Shown: positions 52,374 to 60,930 of the stretch, one piece after another
Layout of the letters: every line of letters starts with the position of its first letter
How positions within the stretch are numbered: the stretch's first letter is position 1
Assembly: GCA_964371055.1 (NCBI GenBank)
Contig: CAYJLF010000005.1
Coordinates: 195,191-259,190 of the forward strand
Direction of reading: 5' to 3'
Source: CAYJLF01 sp964371055
GTDB lineage: Bacteria > Eisenbacteria > RBG-16-71-46 > CAIMUX01
DNA length: 64,000 nucleotides
Position numbers and translations under genes: made by a program
The notes under the pieces: model-generated
Told to the model about the DNA's origin: nothing
The model's input: the letters and a program-made list of their open reading frames with translations, nothing else
Database searches by the model: none

Positions 52374-53747
52374 ATGAAGGGATCGGTAGACCATATCCTC
52401 GAGACCATCGGTCGCACCCCCCTGGTGCGGCTGGGACGCGTCGGCCGCCAGTTGCCGTGTCCCCTCTACGGCAAGGCGGAGTTCATGAATCCCGGCGGGA
52501 GCGTCAAGGACCGGCTCGGCCGCGCTGTCATCGAGCGAGCCGAGGCGGAAGGGAAGCTGATCCCAGGGCGCTCCACCATCATCGAGGCGACGGCGGGAAA
52601 CACCGGGGTCGGCCTGGCGCTGGCGGCGGCGGTCAAGGGGTACCGCTGCATCTTCGTCCTGCCCGACAAGATGAGCCGGGAGAAGATCGATCTGCTCAAG
52701 GCCTACGGCGCGGAGGTGGTCATCGTCCGGACCGATGTCTCCCCCGACTCCCCCGAGAGCTACGGCGGCACGGCGCGACGGCTCCTTTCGGAGATCCCGG
52801 ACGCCTGGCATCCCGACCAGTTCAAGAACCTCACGAACCCCGAAGTCCACTACCAGACCACGGGACCGGAGATCTGGGAGCAGACCGGCGGTCGGGTCAC
52901 CTGCTTCGTCACCGGGATCGGCACCGGCGGCACGATCAGCGGAGTCGGGCGGTATCTCAAGGAGCAGAACCCGGCCGTGCGCGTCATCGGCGCCGATCCG
53001 GAGGGGAGCGTGCTGAGCGGGGGATCTCCACAGCCGTGGAAGGTCGAGGGGATCGGAGAGGACTACGTCCCGCAGACCTTCAACAGCCAGGTGGTCGACG
53101 ACTGGGTACGCGTCGGCGACCAGGAGTCGTTCGCCATCGCACGACGACTGGCGCGGGAAGAGGGACTGCTGGTCGGCGGCAGCGCCGGGACGGCGGTCGC
53201 GGCAGCCTTGCGCTATGCGGAGCGGCTCTCGGCGGATGACTGCGTGGTCGCGATCCTCCCGGACACCGGACGCAACTACCTCAGCAAGTTTCACAACGAC
53301 GACTGGATGCGCGAACAGGGATTCGCCGGGGCCACGGAACGTCCCGCCACCGCGGGCGATCTGCTGGCGACGCGGGGTCCTCGCGAGATCCTGGCTCTGT
53401 CGCCAACCGCCACGGTCGAGGAGGCGATCGCCCTCTGCGGCCGGCACGGCATCTCGCAAGTGCCGGTCCTGGACGGTATCACGAACCTCGGTGTGATCGC
53501 GGAGATCACTCTGGCTCGCTCGCTGCGCGCGGGACCGGCGGCCCGGCAGATGCCGGTGCGCGAGGTGATGGCCCGGCCTCTCCCCGAGGTGCGCGAGACG
53601 ACTTCGCTCGACGAGGTCTATCGTCTCCTGCTGTCGAGCAACACGGCGGTGCTGGTACGCTCCGGCGAAGGCATCCGCGGCCTGATCACGCGGATCGACC
53701 TGGTGGAGTACTGGGGAGCGGACGACAACCAGGGGAGGTCTTCGTGA
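52374..53747 (+). CDS. cbs: Cystathionine beta-synthase with C-terminal CBS pair
   Basis: A 457-residue PLP enzyme that condenses serine and homocysteine to cystathionine. The fold-type II core has Lys45 in FMNPGGSVKDRLG, the phosphate-binding EATAGNTGVGLAL and GTGGTISGVGRY, and GGSAGTAVAAAL. Residues about 335-457 form two CBS domains (LSPTATVEEAIALCGRHGIS; DEVYRLLLSSNTAVLV), as in human and other CBS enzymes with regulatory tails; this bacterial form lacks the haem domain. GAGG precedes ATG 52374. It overlaps the next gene by four bases, which supplies the second step of transsulfuration. Confidence 0.9.
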   Translation: MKGSVDHILETIGRTPLVRLGRVGRQLPCPLYGKAEFMNPGGSVKDRLGRAVIERAEAEGKLIPGRSTIIEATAGNTGVGLALAAAVKGYRCIFVLPDKMSREKIDLLKAYGAEVVIVRTDVSPDSPESYGGTARRLLSEIPDAWHPDQFKNLTNPEVHYQTTGPEIWEQTGGRVTCFVTGIGTGGTISGVGRYLKEQNPAVRVIGADPEGSVLSGGSPQPWKVEGIGEDYVPQTFNSQVVDDWVRVGDQESFAIARRLAREEGLLVGGSAGTAVAAALRYAERLSADDCVVAILPDTGRNYLSKFHNDDWMREQGFAGATERPATAGDLLATRGPREILALSPTATVEEAIALCGRHGISQVPVLDGITNLGVIAEITLARSLRAGPAARQMPVREVMARPLPEVRETTSLDEVYRLLLSSNTAVLVRSGEGIRGLITRIDLVEYWGADDNQGRSS

Positions 53748-54946
53748 GGTTCGCCACGCGCGCCATCCACGTCGGGCAGCGACCCGACCCGACCACCGGC
53801 GCCACCGTGCCGCCGATTTACGCCACCAGCACCTACACGCAGGCGGCTCCGGGAGAACACAAGGGATTCGAGTATTCCCGCACCCATAACCCGACGCGGA
53901 ACGACTACGAGGAGTGCCTGACCGCGCTCGAGGGGGGCGCCGGCGCCTGCGCCTTCGCCTCCGGCCTGGCCGCGACCGATGCGGTGTTGAAGTCGCTGCT
54001 CCGCCCCGGCCAGTCGATCGTCGCCTTCAGCGATCTCTACGGCGGTACCTACCGGCTCTTGGAGCGGGTCTACCGCCCCTGGGGGCTCGATGCGCGTTAC
54101 ACCGACGATCCCGACCCGGCCTCGTTCGTCGAGAAAATCGACGCGACGACACGGATGATCTGGCTGGAGACGCCGACTAACCCGCTCCTGCGGATCATCG
54201 ACATCGCAGCCGTGGTGCGGCAGGTGCGGGAGGCGTGGCGGGCGATCCCGCGGCCCGAACGCGAGGGCGCGACGCCCCCGGCGAACGACCTCCTCGTCGT
54301 CGTCGATAACACCTTCGCCTCCCCCGCGCTGCAGAATCCGCTCGCCCTGGGGGCCGACCTCGTGGTCCACAGCGCCACCAAGTACATCGGCGGTCACTCC
54401 GATCTCATCGGCGGAGCGGCCGTGGCGGCACGCGCCGAAACGCTTACACCGATCCGCTTCCACCAGAACGCCGCCGGAGCGATTCCCTCGCCTTTCGACT
54501 CCTTCCTCGCCCATCGAGGACTTAAGACGCTGGCCCTGCGGATGGAGAGGCACTGCCACAACGCCGCGCGGATTGCCGAGTGGGCCCGGACCCGGCCGGA
54601 GTTCGCGCAGGTTCTCTACCCCGGCCTGCCGGAGCATCCCGGTCACGAGATCGCCGCCCGCCAGATGTCAGGCTTCGGCGGGATGGTCAGCGTCGTCATG
54701 CAGGGCGGCCTGGAGGCGGCGCGGCTCTTCATGTCTTCCACGCGCCTCTTCGCCTGCGCCGAGTCGCTGGGCGGAGTCGAGTCCCTGATCAACCATCCGG
54801 CCGTGATGACCCACGCGTCGGTTCCGCCCGACGTGCGCCGGCGGATCGGGATCGAGGACGGGCTCGTCCGGTTGAGCGTGGGGGTGGAGGATGCGGACGA
54901 TCTGATCGCGGATCTGGAGGGGGCGTTGGGAAGGATCCCTTCGTAA
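53744..54946 (+). CDS. Cystathionine gamma-lyase / gamma-synthase type PLP enzyme
   Basis: A 400-residue Cys/Met metabolism PLP enzyme (fold type I). Seen: PPIYATSTYTQAAPGEHKGF, EYSRTHNPTRNDYEECLTALEGG, the PLP lysine Lys213 in HSATKYIGGHSD, and ESLGGVESLINHPAVMTHAS. A segment of about 15 residues (AIPRPEREGATPPAND, 168-182) is inserted compared with typical members. Start GTG 53744 overlaps the cbs stop (GTGA). Paired with cbs it most likely acts as cystathionine gamma-lyase, making cysteine; gamma-synthase or homocysteine-forming activities cannot be excluded from sequence. Confidence 0.88.
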   Translation: MRFATRAIHVGQRPDPTTGATVPPIYATSTYTQAAPGEHKGFEYSRTHNPTRNDYEECLTALEGGAGACAFASGLAATDAVLKSLLRPGQSIVAFSDLYGGTYRLLERVYRPWGLDARYTDDPDPASFVEKIDATTRMIWLETPTNPLLRIIDIAAVVRQVREAWRAIPRPEREGATPPANDLLVVVDNTFASPALQNPLALGADLVVHSATKYIGGHSDLIGGAAVAARAETLTPIRFHQNAAGAIPSPFDSFLAHRGLKTLALRMERHCHNAARIAEWARTRPEFAQVLYPGLPEHPGHEIAARQMSGFGGMVSVVMQGGLEAARLFMSSTRLFACAESLGGVESLINHPAVMTHASVPPDVRRRIGIEDGLVRLSVGVEDADDLIADLEGALGRIPS

Positions 54947-54949
54947 ACG

Positions 54950-54986
54950 CGAGAGGCGCGTCTCCCGGACCCGCCTCTCGTCTCAC
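54950..54986. terminator. Hairpin terminator between convergent genes
   Basis: CGAGAGGCG (54950-54958) and CGCCTCTCG (54972-54980) pair perfectly around a 13-base loop. It sits in the 43-base gap between the lyase gene (+) and the propeller gene (-). No proper T-run follows (TCTCACTCC), so termination may work mainly through the stem, for either strand. Confidence 0.6.
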
Positions 54987-54989
54987 TCC

Positions 54990-56666
54990 CTAGCGCGCCA
55001 CGACCACCCTCGTCCCCATCGAACGCCCGTCGTCCGTCCGGACCTGGCAGAAGTAGGCCCCCGGCGCGACCGCACGGCCCTCATCGTCACGGCCGTCCCA
55101 GTTCCATCTCTGCCGGCCGGCCCGCAGGCCGTCGCGTCTGAGCCACCGGACCAGCCCCCCGTCCGGGCCGTAGATCCCGAGTGTCGCGCTCCCCGGCACG
55201 GCCAGATCGAAGAGGATCCGGCCCCCTTCACGCATCGGATTCGGAGCTGCGATGACCCCGCCGATCGCGACGCCCGCCGCCGGCTCGATCGCCGCCGGGT
55301 CGAACGGCTCGAAGGCCGCGAGGAAGATGTCGGACGCACCGGCACTCACCAGCGGACCGCCGCCGAAGTCGACCGTGTTGGCAAACGAGCCGACGATGAC
55401 GGTCCGGCCGGCCGCATCGACGGCCACGCCACTCGCCTTCTGATCATTCTGGCTGCCGAACCGCGCGCTCCAGAGGTGGTTCCCGTCAGGGTCGAGTCGG
55501 GCGAGGAACACGTCTTCCCCGTGGGCACTGGTGAGCGGGCCGCCGCCGAAGTCAACCGATCCCTGGAAGAAACCGGCACAGACCACGTTCCCGGCACCGT
55601 CCATCGCCACGCCCTCGGCGATCTGCTCCTGGGCATCCCCGTACCGTCGGCTCCAGATGTGGTCCAGGTTGGCGTCGTACTTCGCCAGGAAGATGTCGAA
55701 GCCCCCGGCGCTGGTGAGAGGGTCGCCGCCGAAGTCCACGGTGCCCATAAAGACACCGGACGCGAGCACCTGACCGTTGTCATCGAGCGATACGGCCGAG
55801 GAGTACTGGAACTCGGGATCGACGAATCCGCGGCTGAAGAGATGGTTTCCATTCGGATCGAACTTCGCCAGAAAGACATCCATCAATCCGGCGCCCACCA
55901 AGGGGCCGGCACCGAGGTCGATCCACTCCATGAAGTCACCGAGGAGAACGACGTTGCCTTCCCCATCGGCGGCAACGCTTCGTCCCTGGTGGCCCGCCAT
56001 CCCGCCGGCGCCCCCGTAGAGGCTGCTCCAGATATGGGTTCCATCCGACTCATACTTCGCCAGGAACGCATCGACAAAGGCCACGCTCGTCAGCGTCTCG
56101 CCCCCCAGGTCGCCCGTCCCGCCGAAGTACCCCGTCAGCAGAATTCGGTTGGATCGATCCACGGCGACGTCGAATGCGCTCCCGTCGCTGCCGCCGTGCC
56201 GCGCGCTCCAGAGGTGGTGACCATCGGCCTCGTACTTGGCGAGGAAGATGGTCCCGGGGCCGGCCAGCGATCCTCCCCCTAGATCCACCGGCGCCGTTGA
56301 GCTCATGATCTGCCCGGCCACGAGGACGTTGCCATCGGCATCGGTCGCGATGCACTGACCGAGGAGGTCGACCGCGTTGCCGTCATGCCAACTCCAGAGA
56401 TGATTCCCCTCCGCGTCGAACTTCGCGACGAAGAAGTCGACGTTGCCCACCGCCGTGAGCGCCCCCCCACCGAAGTCGACCGAACCCCAGAAGTAGCCCG
56501 TGACGAAGATGTTCCCTTCTCCGTCGAAGCATGCCTCGAGGCCGTGTTGCCCAACTGAGTCGCCGAAGCGCGCACTCCAGAGATGAGAGAGGCTCTGCGC
56601 CGAGGAGATCGACGACGCCAGACCGGACAAACACAGGATCAGGACAAGACCATGCAGCCGTCGCAT
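54990..56666 (-). CDS. Secreted seven-repeat beta-propeller protein with FlgD/Por-type C-terminal domain
   Basis: A 558-residue exported protein. A signal peptide (RRLHGLVLILCLSGLASSIS) is followed by seven repeats of about 59 residues, each of the form HLWS-x-R-x-G, DGxGN, VxGxFxGxxDFGGG, SxGxxDxFLAKxDxxGN (SBBP-like), enough for a seven-bladed propeller. The last 85 residues are a FlgD-Ig/Por-type module (AVPGSATLGIYGPDGGLVR, WNWDGRDDEGRAVAPGAYF, CQVRTDDGR) typical of secreted proteins in the FCB/Eisenbacteria group. ATG 56666 begins the signal peptide; AAGGGA is about ten bases upstream. Function unknown, likely cell-surface. Confidence 0.85.
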   Translation of the reverse strand: MRRLHGLVLILCLSGLASSISSAQSLSHLWSARFGDSVGQHGLEACFDGEGNIFVTGYFWGSVDFGGGALTAVGNVDFFVAKFDAEGNHLWSWHDGNAVDLLGQCIATDADGNVLVAGQIMSSTAPVDLGGGSLAGPGTIFLAKYEADGHHLWSARHGGSDGSAFDVAVDRSNRILLTGYFGGTGDLGGETLTSVAFVDAFLAKYESDGTHIWSSLYGGAGGMAGHQGRSVAADGEGNVVLLGDFMEWIDLGAGPLVGAGLMDVFLAKFDPNGNHLFSRGFVDPEFQYSSAVSLDDNGQVLASGVFMGTVDFGGDPLTSAGGFDIFLAKYDANLDHIWSRRYGDAQEQIAEGVAMDGAGNVVCAGFFQGSVDFGGGPLTSAHGEDVFLARLDPDGNHLWSARFGSQNDQKASGVAVDAAGRTVIVGSFANTVDFGGGPLVSAGASDIFLAAFEPFDPAAIEPAAGVAIGGVIAAPNPMREGGRILFDLAVPGSATLGIYGPDGGLVRWLRRDGLRAGRQRWNWDGRDDEGRAVAPGAYFCQVRTDDGRSMGTRVVVAR

Positions 56667-56812
56667 CACCGTACCATCCCTTCGTTCGAACTCCTCCCAC
56701 ACTCCCGGCTCACCCTCCACTCTGTTCCGAGCCAGACGTCATCACAAGACGGAGCGGGATCGGCCGCGCGATCTTAACCGAAGGCCCGGGTGCAAGGGAT
56801 TCCGCGCCCGCT

Positions 56813-57112
56813 CTACCCCCGCACCGGGTTGGCGGCGCTCTCTCCTACCACCGTCTTCCACGGCCGGATCTTCCAGCGGGCCACGAGCCCGTTCTTCACA
56901 TAGGGATCTGCGTCGACGAACGCTTCGATCGGCGCCGGCGAGTCGCACTTCCACAAGAGCACCGCGAGGTCGACCGGATCATCCAGCGCGCCGCCCAGGA
57001 TCAGCTCACCCCGCTCGCAGGCCTTCCAGGCCAGAGCCAGGTGCTCGGCGCGGAAGTCGCCCCGGCGTTCGAGATAGTCCGGCGTCACATCGTAGAGGAG
57101 CAGATAGTGCAT
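56813..57112 (-). CDS. YCII-domain protein
   Basis: A 99-residue YCII-related protein (dimeric alpha-beta barrel). The start MHYLLLYDVTPDYLERRGDF, the active-site-like AEHLALAWKACERGEL and ALLWKCDSPAPIEAFVDADPYVKNGLV match the YciI family, which includes small dehydrochlorinases or hydrolases of mostly unknown role. GGAGG is eight bases before ATG 57112. It stands alone between two secreted-protein genes. Confidence 0.85.
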   Translation of the reverse strand: MHYLLLYDVTPDYLERRGDFRAEHLALAWKACERGELILGGALDDPVDLAVLLWKCDSPAPIEAFVDADPYVKNGLVARWKIRPWKTVVGESAANPVRG

Positions 57113-57230
57113 CGTTCGAGCCTCCGCGGTCGTCGGGACGGCCAGCAGGGTGCTGAGAAACCGGGCCAGCCGCGCCGGCGGAACTTGCGGCGCCGATCCG
57201 ATGACCGGCGCCGCCGCGACCACCCACATA

Positions 57231-58808
57231 CTACCGAATCCGCACGATCCTCGCCTGTGCGCCCTGCGCCGAGCGCGCGAAGTAGATCCCCGCGGGGAGC
57301 GGGGCGTTCGCATCATCCGTCCCGGTCCAGGTCACTCCGTCCGGCGGGCAGGCCGGGAAGGTGCGAAGGAGCCGTCCGGACGCATCATGGATCCAGAGCG
57401 GGCCCGCGACACTCGAGGGGCTGATCGGGAGGATCCGCGTCTCTCCTGCCGTCGGGTTCGGCCAGACGTGCAGGCCACCCGTCCCGACCAGGTGAAGATC
57501 GAGCGGATCGACCGCGGCGGGATCACCGACTGCCGCGCAGTAAGCGTCCGAGCCGCTGCCGAAGACATTCGCGTGGACCAGCTTCCCGGTGGCGGAGACG
57601 TACTTGCCGTCCGCCGAGATCGCGACGTCGTACATCGAGCCCGGCGCGTGCACCATCGTCGCCTCGGTCCCATCCGCATTCAGCACCAGGATCTCGGGGG
57701 AGGTGTCCGTCGCATCGCCCCAGTTGGCAAAGGCGTACTTCCCGCGGTCAGGGGTATAGTCGATCCCCACGGGCAGATCCTGCACCGCGCCCGAACTGGC
57801 CGGAGAATCGTACGTCCAGTCGATGCCCCCGGTCGCGAGGTTCCACCGGATGTAACGGTTCTGCGTGTAGGAGCTGCGATACCATCCGACGATCCAGTAC
57901 CCCTGCTCGCTCACGGCGGCGACGCCCGCGTAGAACCCCGACGTGCTCCTCGTCCAGCGCAGGATGTAGGAGTTCGTACCCGGATCCCACTGGAACGCTT
58001 TAGTCGTGTTGAAGCCGGAGACGATCCACTCACCGGTCTCGGAGATCCCCACGGGGTTGGTGCTGGCGCCGACGTTGACCCGCGCACGTTCGACCTGGTT
58101 CTCGACGTCGAAGACGACGTGCCAGGCACCGCAGTTGAGATCGACGAAGCGGCCGTCATCGCTGATCGCCATCCCGCGCAGGGACGGCGTGTCGAGCGGG
58201 ACGATCTTGTCCAGCAGAGAGGTGCCGGTGTCGGCCGCGAGGACGATCAGACGCACCGAGGTAGGATTGAGGCAGCCGTAGTAGACGCGCGTCCCCGCCA
58301 TGTCGATGTGGAGCGTGTTGCCGTAGCTTGTCGGCACGCCGGTCGGCAGGGAGTAGGTCCAGGCTGGGGTGGCCAGATCCTGATACCAGCCGGTCAGGGT
58401 GATCCCATGCCCCTGGACGAAATCGGCCAACGCGTAGGCCTGTCCCCGCGCGGCCACCTGCGCGAACGACGCCGTCGAGGTCCAGTACGGCGTTCCGGTC
58501 CCTTCCGCCTCGAAAACCTCGACCGGAGTCGGAGGAGCATTTTCGTGACCGACCATCACGTCGGCCCGGCCCGGCGAGATCGCGATGCCGGTCGACGATC
58601 CGATCATCGAGGGATGCGTACTGCGCCAGATATAGGTGGAGCGCGGAACCTCCGACGGTCCACCCGGCTCGATTCCCGCCGACGGGACGATTTCGGTCCC
58701 CAGCGGGGTGATCTGGTGCACGACAGCCTGGCCGGCGGCGGCGGCCACGGGGCCAAGCGCGGCGACCGCGGCGATGACAGCGACGAGAAGGAGACGACGC
58801 GAGCTCAT
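57231..58808 (-). CDS. Secreted beta-propeller-like protein with FlgD/Por-type C-terminal domain
   Basis: A 525-residue exported protein: signal peptide (SRRLLLVAVIAAVAALGPVA), then WD/PQQ-like repeat material (ITLTGWYQDLATPAWTYSLP; GMAISDDGRFVDLNCGAWHV; GISETGEWIVSGFNTTKAF; DVAISADGKYVSATGKLVHA) probably forming a propeller, and a C-terminal FlgD/T9SS-type domain (LHVWPNPTAGETRILP, LWIHDASGRLL, LPAGIYFARSAQGAQARIV). The WPNP and PAGIYF motifs mark secretion/sorting domains of this kind. GGAGGG precedes ATG 58808; a TTG 12 bases upstream is also open. Function unknown. Confidence 0.82.
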   Translation of the reverse strand: MSSRRLLLVAVIAAVAALGPVAAAAGQAVVHQITPLGTEIVPSAGIEPGGPSEVPRSTYIWRSTHPSMIGSSTGIAISPGRADVMVGHENAPPTPVEVFEAEGTGTPYWTSTASFAQVAARGQAYALADFVQGHGITLTGWYQDLATPAWTYSLPTGVPTSYGNTLHIDMAGTRVYYGCLNPTSVRLIVLAADTGTSLLDKIVPLDTPSLRGMAISDDGRFVDLNCGAWHVVFDVENQVERARVNVGASTNPVGISETGEWIVSGFNTTKAFQWDPGTNSYILRWTRSTSGFYAGVAAVSEQGYWIVGWYRSSYTQNRYIRWNLATGGIDWTYDSPASSGAVQDLPVGIDYTPDRGKYAFANWGDATDTSPEILVLNADGTEATMVHAPGSMYDVAISADGKYVSATGKLVHANVFGSGSDAYCAAVGDPAAVDPLDLHLVGTGGLHVWPNPTAGETRILPISPSSVAGPLWIHDASGRLLRTFPACPPDGVTWTGTDDANAPLPAGIYFARSAQGAQARIVRIR

Positions 58809-58984
58809 GGGACCCTCCAATCCATTGCAGGATGCGTTCCAGGATGACCGTCAAGCGACTTCCGGACGGACCCTCCCATCAGGTGGGGGCGAGGCGCGCG
58901 GTGCGCGGCGCCGTTCTTGTGAGCGCAACAAGGGTACGCCTGCCGCGGGCGGGAGGCAATGAAAAGGGTCGACGGGCAGCCGCC

Positions 58985-60433
58985 TCACGGCCTCCATCTG
59001 GACAGGAAGCGCGTGTCGACCCCCTGAATCGACTCGAACTCTCCACCGACGTAGATCGCCCCGTCGTAAGCCTCGAGGTCCGTCAACCGGCCCGACGGAA
59101 TGGAGCCGATTTCCCGGATCTCGCCGGGGCGACTCTCGAAGAGGGTCGAGGAATCGATGAAGAACCACCGGTCTCCCAGTCTCGCGCTCGCGTGGGCCGG
59201 ACGCGCGCCGAGGGACTCGACGACGTCACCAAAGACGCGCTCGATCCCCCAGCCGTATCCGCCCGGGCTCCCCGTCGACCAGGAGAAGACGAGTTGATCG
59301 CCATGGCTCCGCAGGTGATCGATTCCGCACGAGCAGTTGTCCCCGCAGCCAACCTCGAACAGCGTCGTCCAGACCGAGCCGTCGAACGCACGCACGAAGC
59401 ATGTCTGGAATCGCATCGGCCCCCAGTACTCCGCTCCCGCGAAGTAAAGCCGGCCGCCATGCGAAGCGAGGGCGTATCCGTCGGCTTCCGGATCGGACAA
59501 CTGCTCCCACTCTCCGCCCCGAGCCCGGAGAACACCGGCGGCGGCGGCCGTGATCACCAACGCTCCCTCGTGAAGCACCGCGGTGGCATTCACGAGCGGG
59601 GAGGGCGCCGGGGGCGAAAGGGGATCCCAGCCGTTCCCAGTCCAGCGCAGGAATTCCCCGTCCAGAGTCTGCGCGACCAGGATCTCTCCGTCGCTGTACA
59701 AACGAAGGATCGGTCCGGTCTCAGGAGGCAGATCGTAAGGAGCCGACTCCCATGAGTCCCCGTTCCACGACGCCACCGGCCCGGTGACGTCGAGGCCTCC
59801 GATCGCGGTGAAGTCTCCCAGGACAACAAGATGTCCCTGGTGTACGACCATGTCGCGAATCGGACCGTTCGGAGTTCCGAAGGGCTCGAAGCCCTGACCA
59901 GGCCGTTCGACCTGGATCGGGATCCACGCGCTCCGGTAGACCTGGATACCCCGGGAGGAGAACCCCAGTCGGAACGACGCGGTGTCCGCAACCAGACCTT
60001 GGAGCCGAAGGATCGTTCCGCGCCCGTCCGTCGCGATCCTCGCCGCAACGACGCCGGACCGGGAAAGGAGAACATCGGCCTCGAGAGTCGAGTCAGCCTC
60101 GCAGGGATCGACCAGACCCGTCGGGGTCAGGATCCGTATCCGCACATCCGTGCTGTCGTCGAGAGACAGGGCCAGGCTTCCAGTGACTGCCCCCGACTCC
60201 TCCCGCACGACAACGCCCGTGGAATCCTCGAGCCAAACCCCGCTGATTTCCAGCAGCGACGGCGGAGGCGACCCGGGATCGCCGTCCGGATCGGATGAAC
60301 AACCCGGCGCAAGGAGCAGGAGAAGGAGAAGGAACCACCGGAACCGGCCGGAACCGTTCCACGGTTCAGGGAGGGCGCTGAACCAGGTGGCCGAAGTTCT
60401 GGCCCACCTCGTCGTCCCTGCGGGCCAGGTCAT
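58985..60433 (-). CDS. Lipoprotein with repeated beta strands, unknown function
   Basis: A 482-residue lipoprotein: RWFLLLLLLLAPGC with lipidated Cys45, an Asp/Gly/Pro-rich linker, an Ig-like first part (LLEISGVWLEDSTGVVVREE, TGSLALSLDDSTDVRIRILT) and then kelch/propeller-like repeats (GHLVVLGDFTAIGGLDVTGP, ASWNGDSWE, GGRLYFAGAEYWG, AYDGAIYVGGEFESIQGV). A CGDNCSCG cysteine group lies in the propeller part. ATG 60433 overlaps the HEAT-gene stop (ATGA), which supports this rather distal start despite a weak ribosome binding site. Function unknown. Confidence 0.78.
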   Translation of the reverse strand: MTWPAGTTRWARTSATWFSALPEPWNGSGRFRWFLLLLLLLAPGCSSDPDGDPGSPPPSLLEISGVWLEDSTGVVVREESGAVTGSLALSLDDSTDVRIRILTPTGLVDPCEADSTLEADVLLSRSGVVAARIATDGRGTILRLQGLVADTASFRLGFSSRGIQVYRSAWIPIQVERPGQGFEPFGTPNGPIRDMVVHQGHLVVLGDFTAIGGLDVTGPVASWNGDSWESAPYDLPPETGPILRLYSDGEILVAQTLDGEFLRWTGNGWDPLSPPAPSPLVNATAVLHEGALVITAAAAGVLRARGGEWEQLSDPEADGYALASHGGRLYFAGAEYWGPMRFQTCFVRAFDGSVWTTLFEVGCGDNCSCGIDHLRSHGDQLVFSWSTGSPGGYGWGIERVFGDVVESLGARPAHASARLGDRWFFIDSSTLFESRPGEIREIGSIPSGRLTDLEAYDGAIYVGGEFESIQGVDTRFLSRWRP

Positions 60434-60840
60434 CTTTCCCCGGGTTTTCGAGGCGTCCCCCTCCCCCACCGGTGCCCCTTCCACTCCGGCGTCGGCTCGC
60501 CTCCGCACATCCGGATCGCCTTCACCAGTTCCCACTGACAGAGCAGACTGTCGTGATCGCACGGTTCGCCGGTGTAGAGCGCCTGCAGCCGCGGCAGGGC
60601 GCGAGGATCCCGCAACCGCCCCAGGGCCCACACCGCGCGGTTACGCCCGGCGACGGCGTGATCGGGCGAATCGATGAACGCGAGGAGCGCGGCCACGTCA
60701 TCCCCGGGATGGGGATGCGCCTCCTGGGCGATGGCCGTGAATCCCCGTACGCCCTGGCGGATCCCTAGCAGCACCAGCGAGAGAACGATCGCCGCCAGTC
60801 CGACGAAAAGCGCCATGACGACGAGGATCCGGCGAGTCAT
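60430..60840 (-). CDS. Membrane-anchored HEAT-repeat protein
   Basis: A 136-residue protein with one N-terminal membrane segment (RRILVVMALFVGLAAIVLSL) and HEAT-like helical repeats (DDVAALLAFIDSPDH; NRAVWALGRLRDPRALPRLQ), ending with a Cys-containing segment and a Gly/Arg/Lys-rich tail. ATG 60840 is preferred, but TTG 60855 has a better ribosome binding site (GAGGGGG) and GTG 60870 is possible. The ATGA overlap with the downstream lipoprotein suggests the two products act together at the membrane. Confidence 0.7.
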   Translation of the reverse strand: MTRRILVVMALFVGLAAIVLSLVLLGIRQGVRGFTAIAQEAHPHPGDDVAALLAFIDSPDHAVAGRNRAVWALGRLRDPRALPRLQALYTGEPCDHDSLLCQWELVKAIRMCGGEPTPEWKGHRWGRGTPRKPGER

Positions 60841-60930
60841 GCGAGCGTGGACCAAGCGATTCCCCCTCACGTGTCCGGAGCGACCAACTCCGGGGTTCTT
60901 GAAGTCAGACGGAACTTCGCGGTGCGCGGA

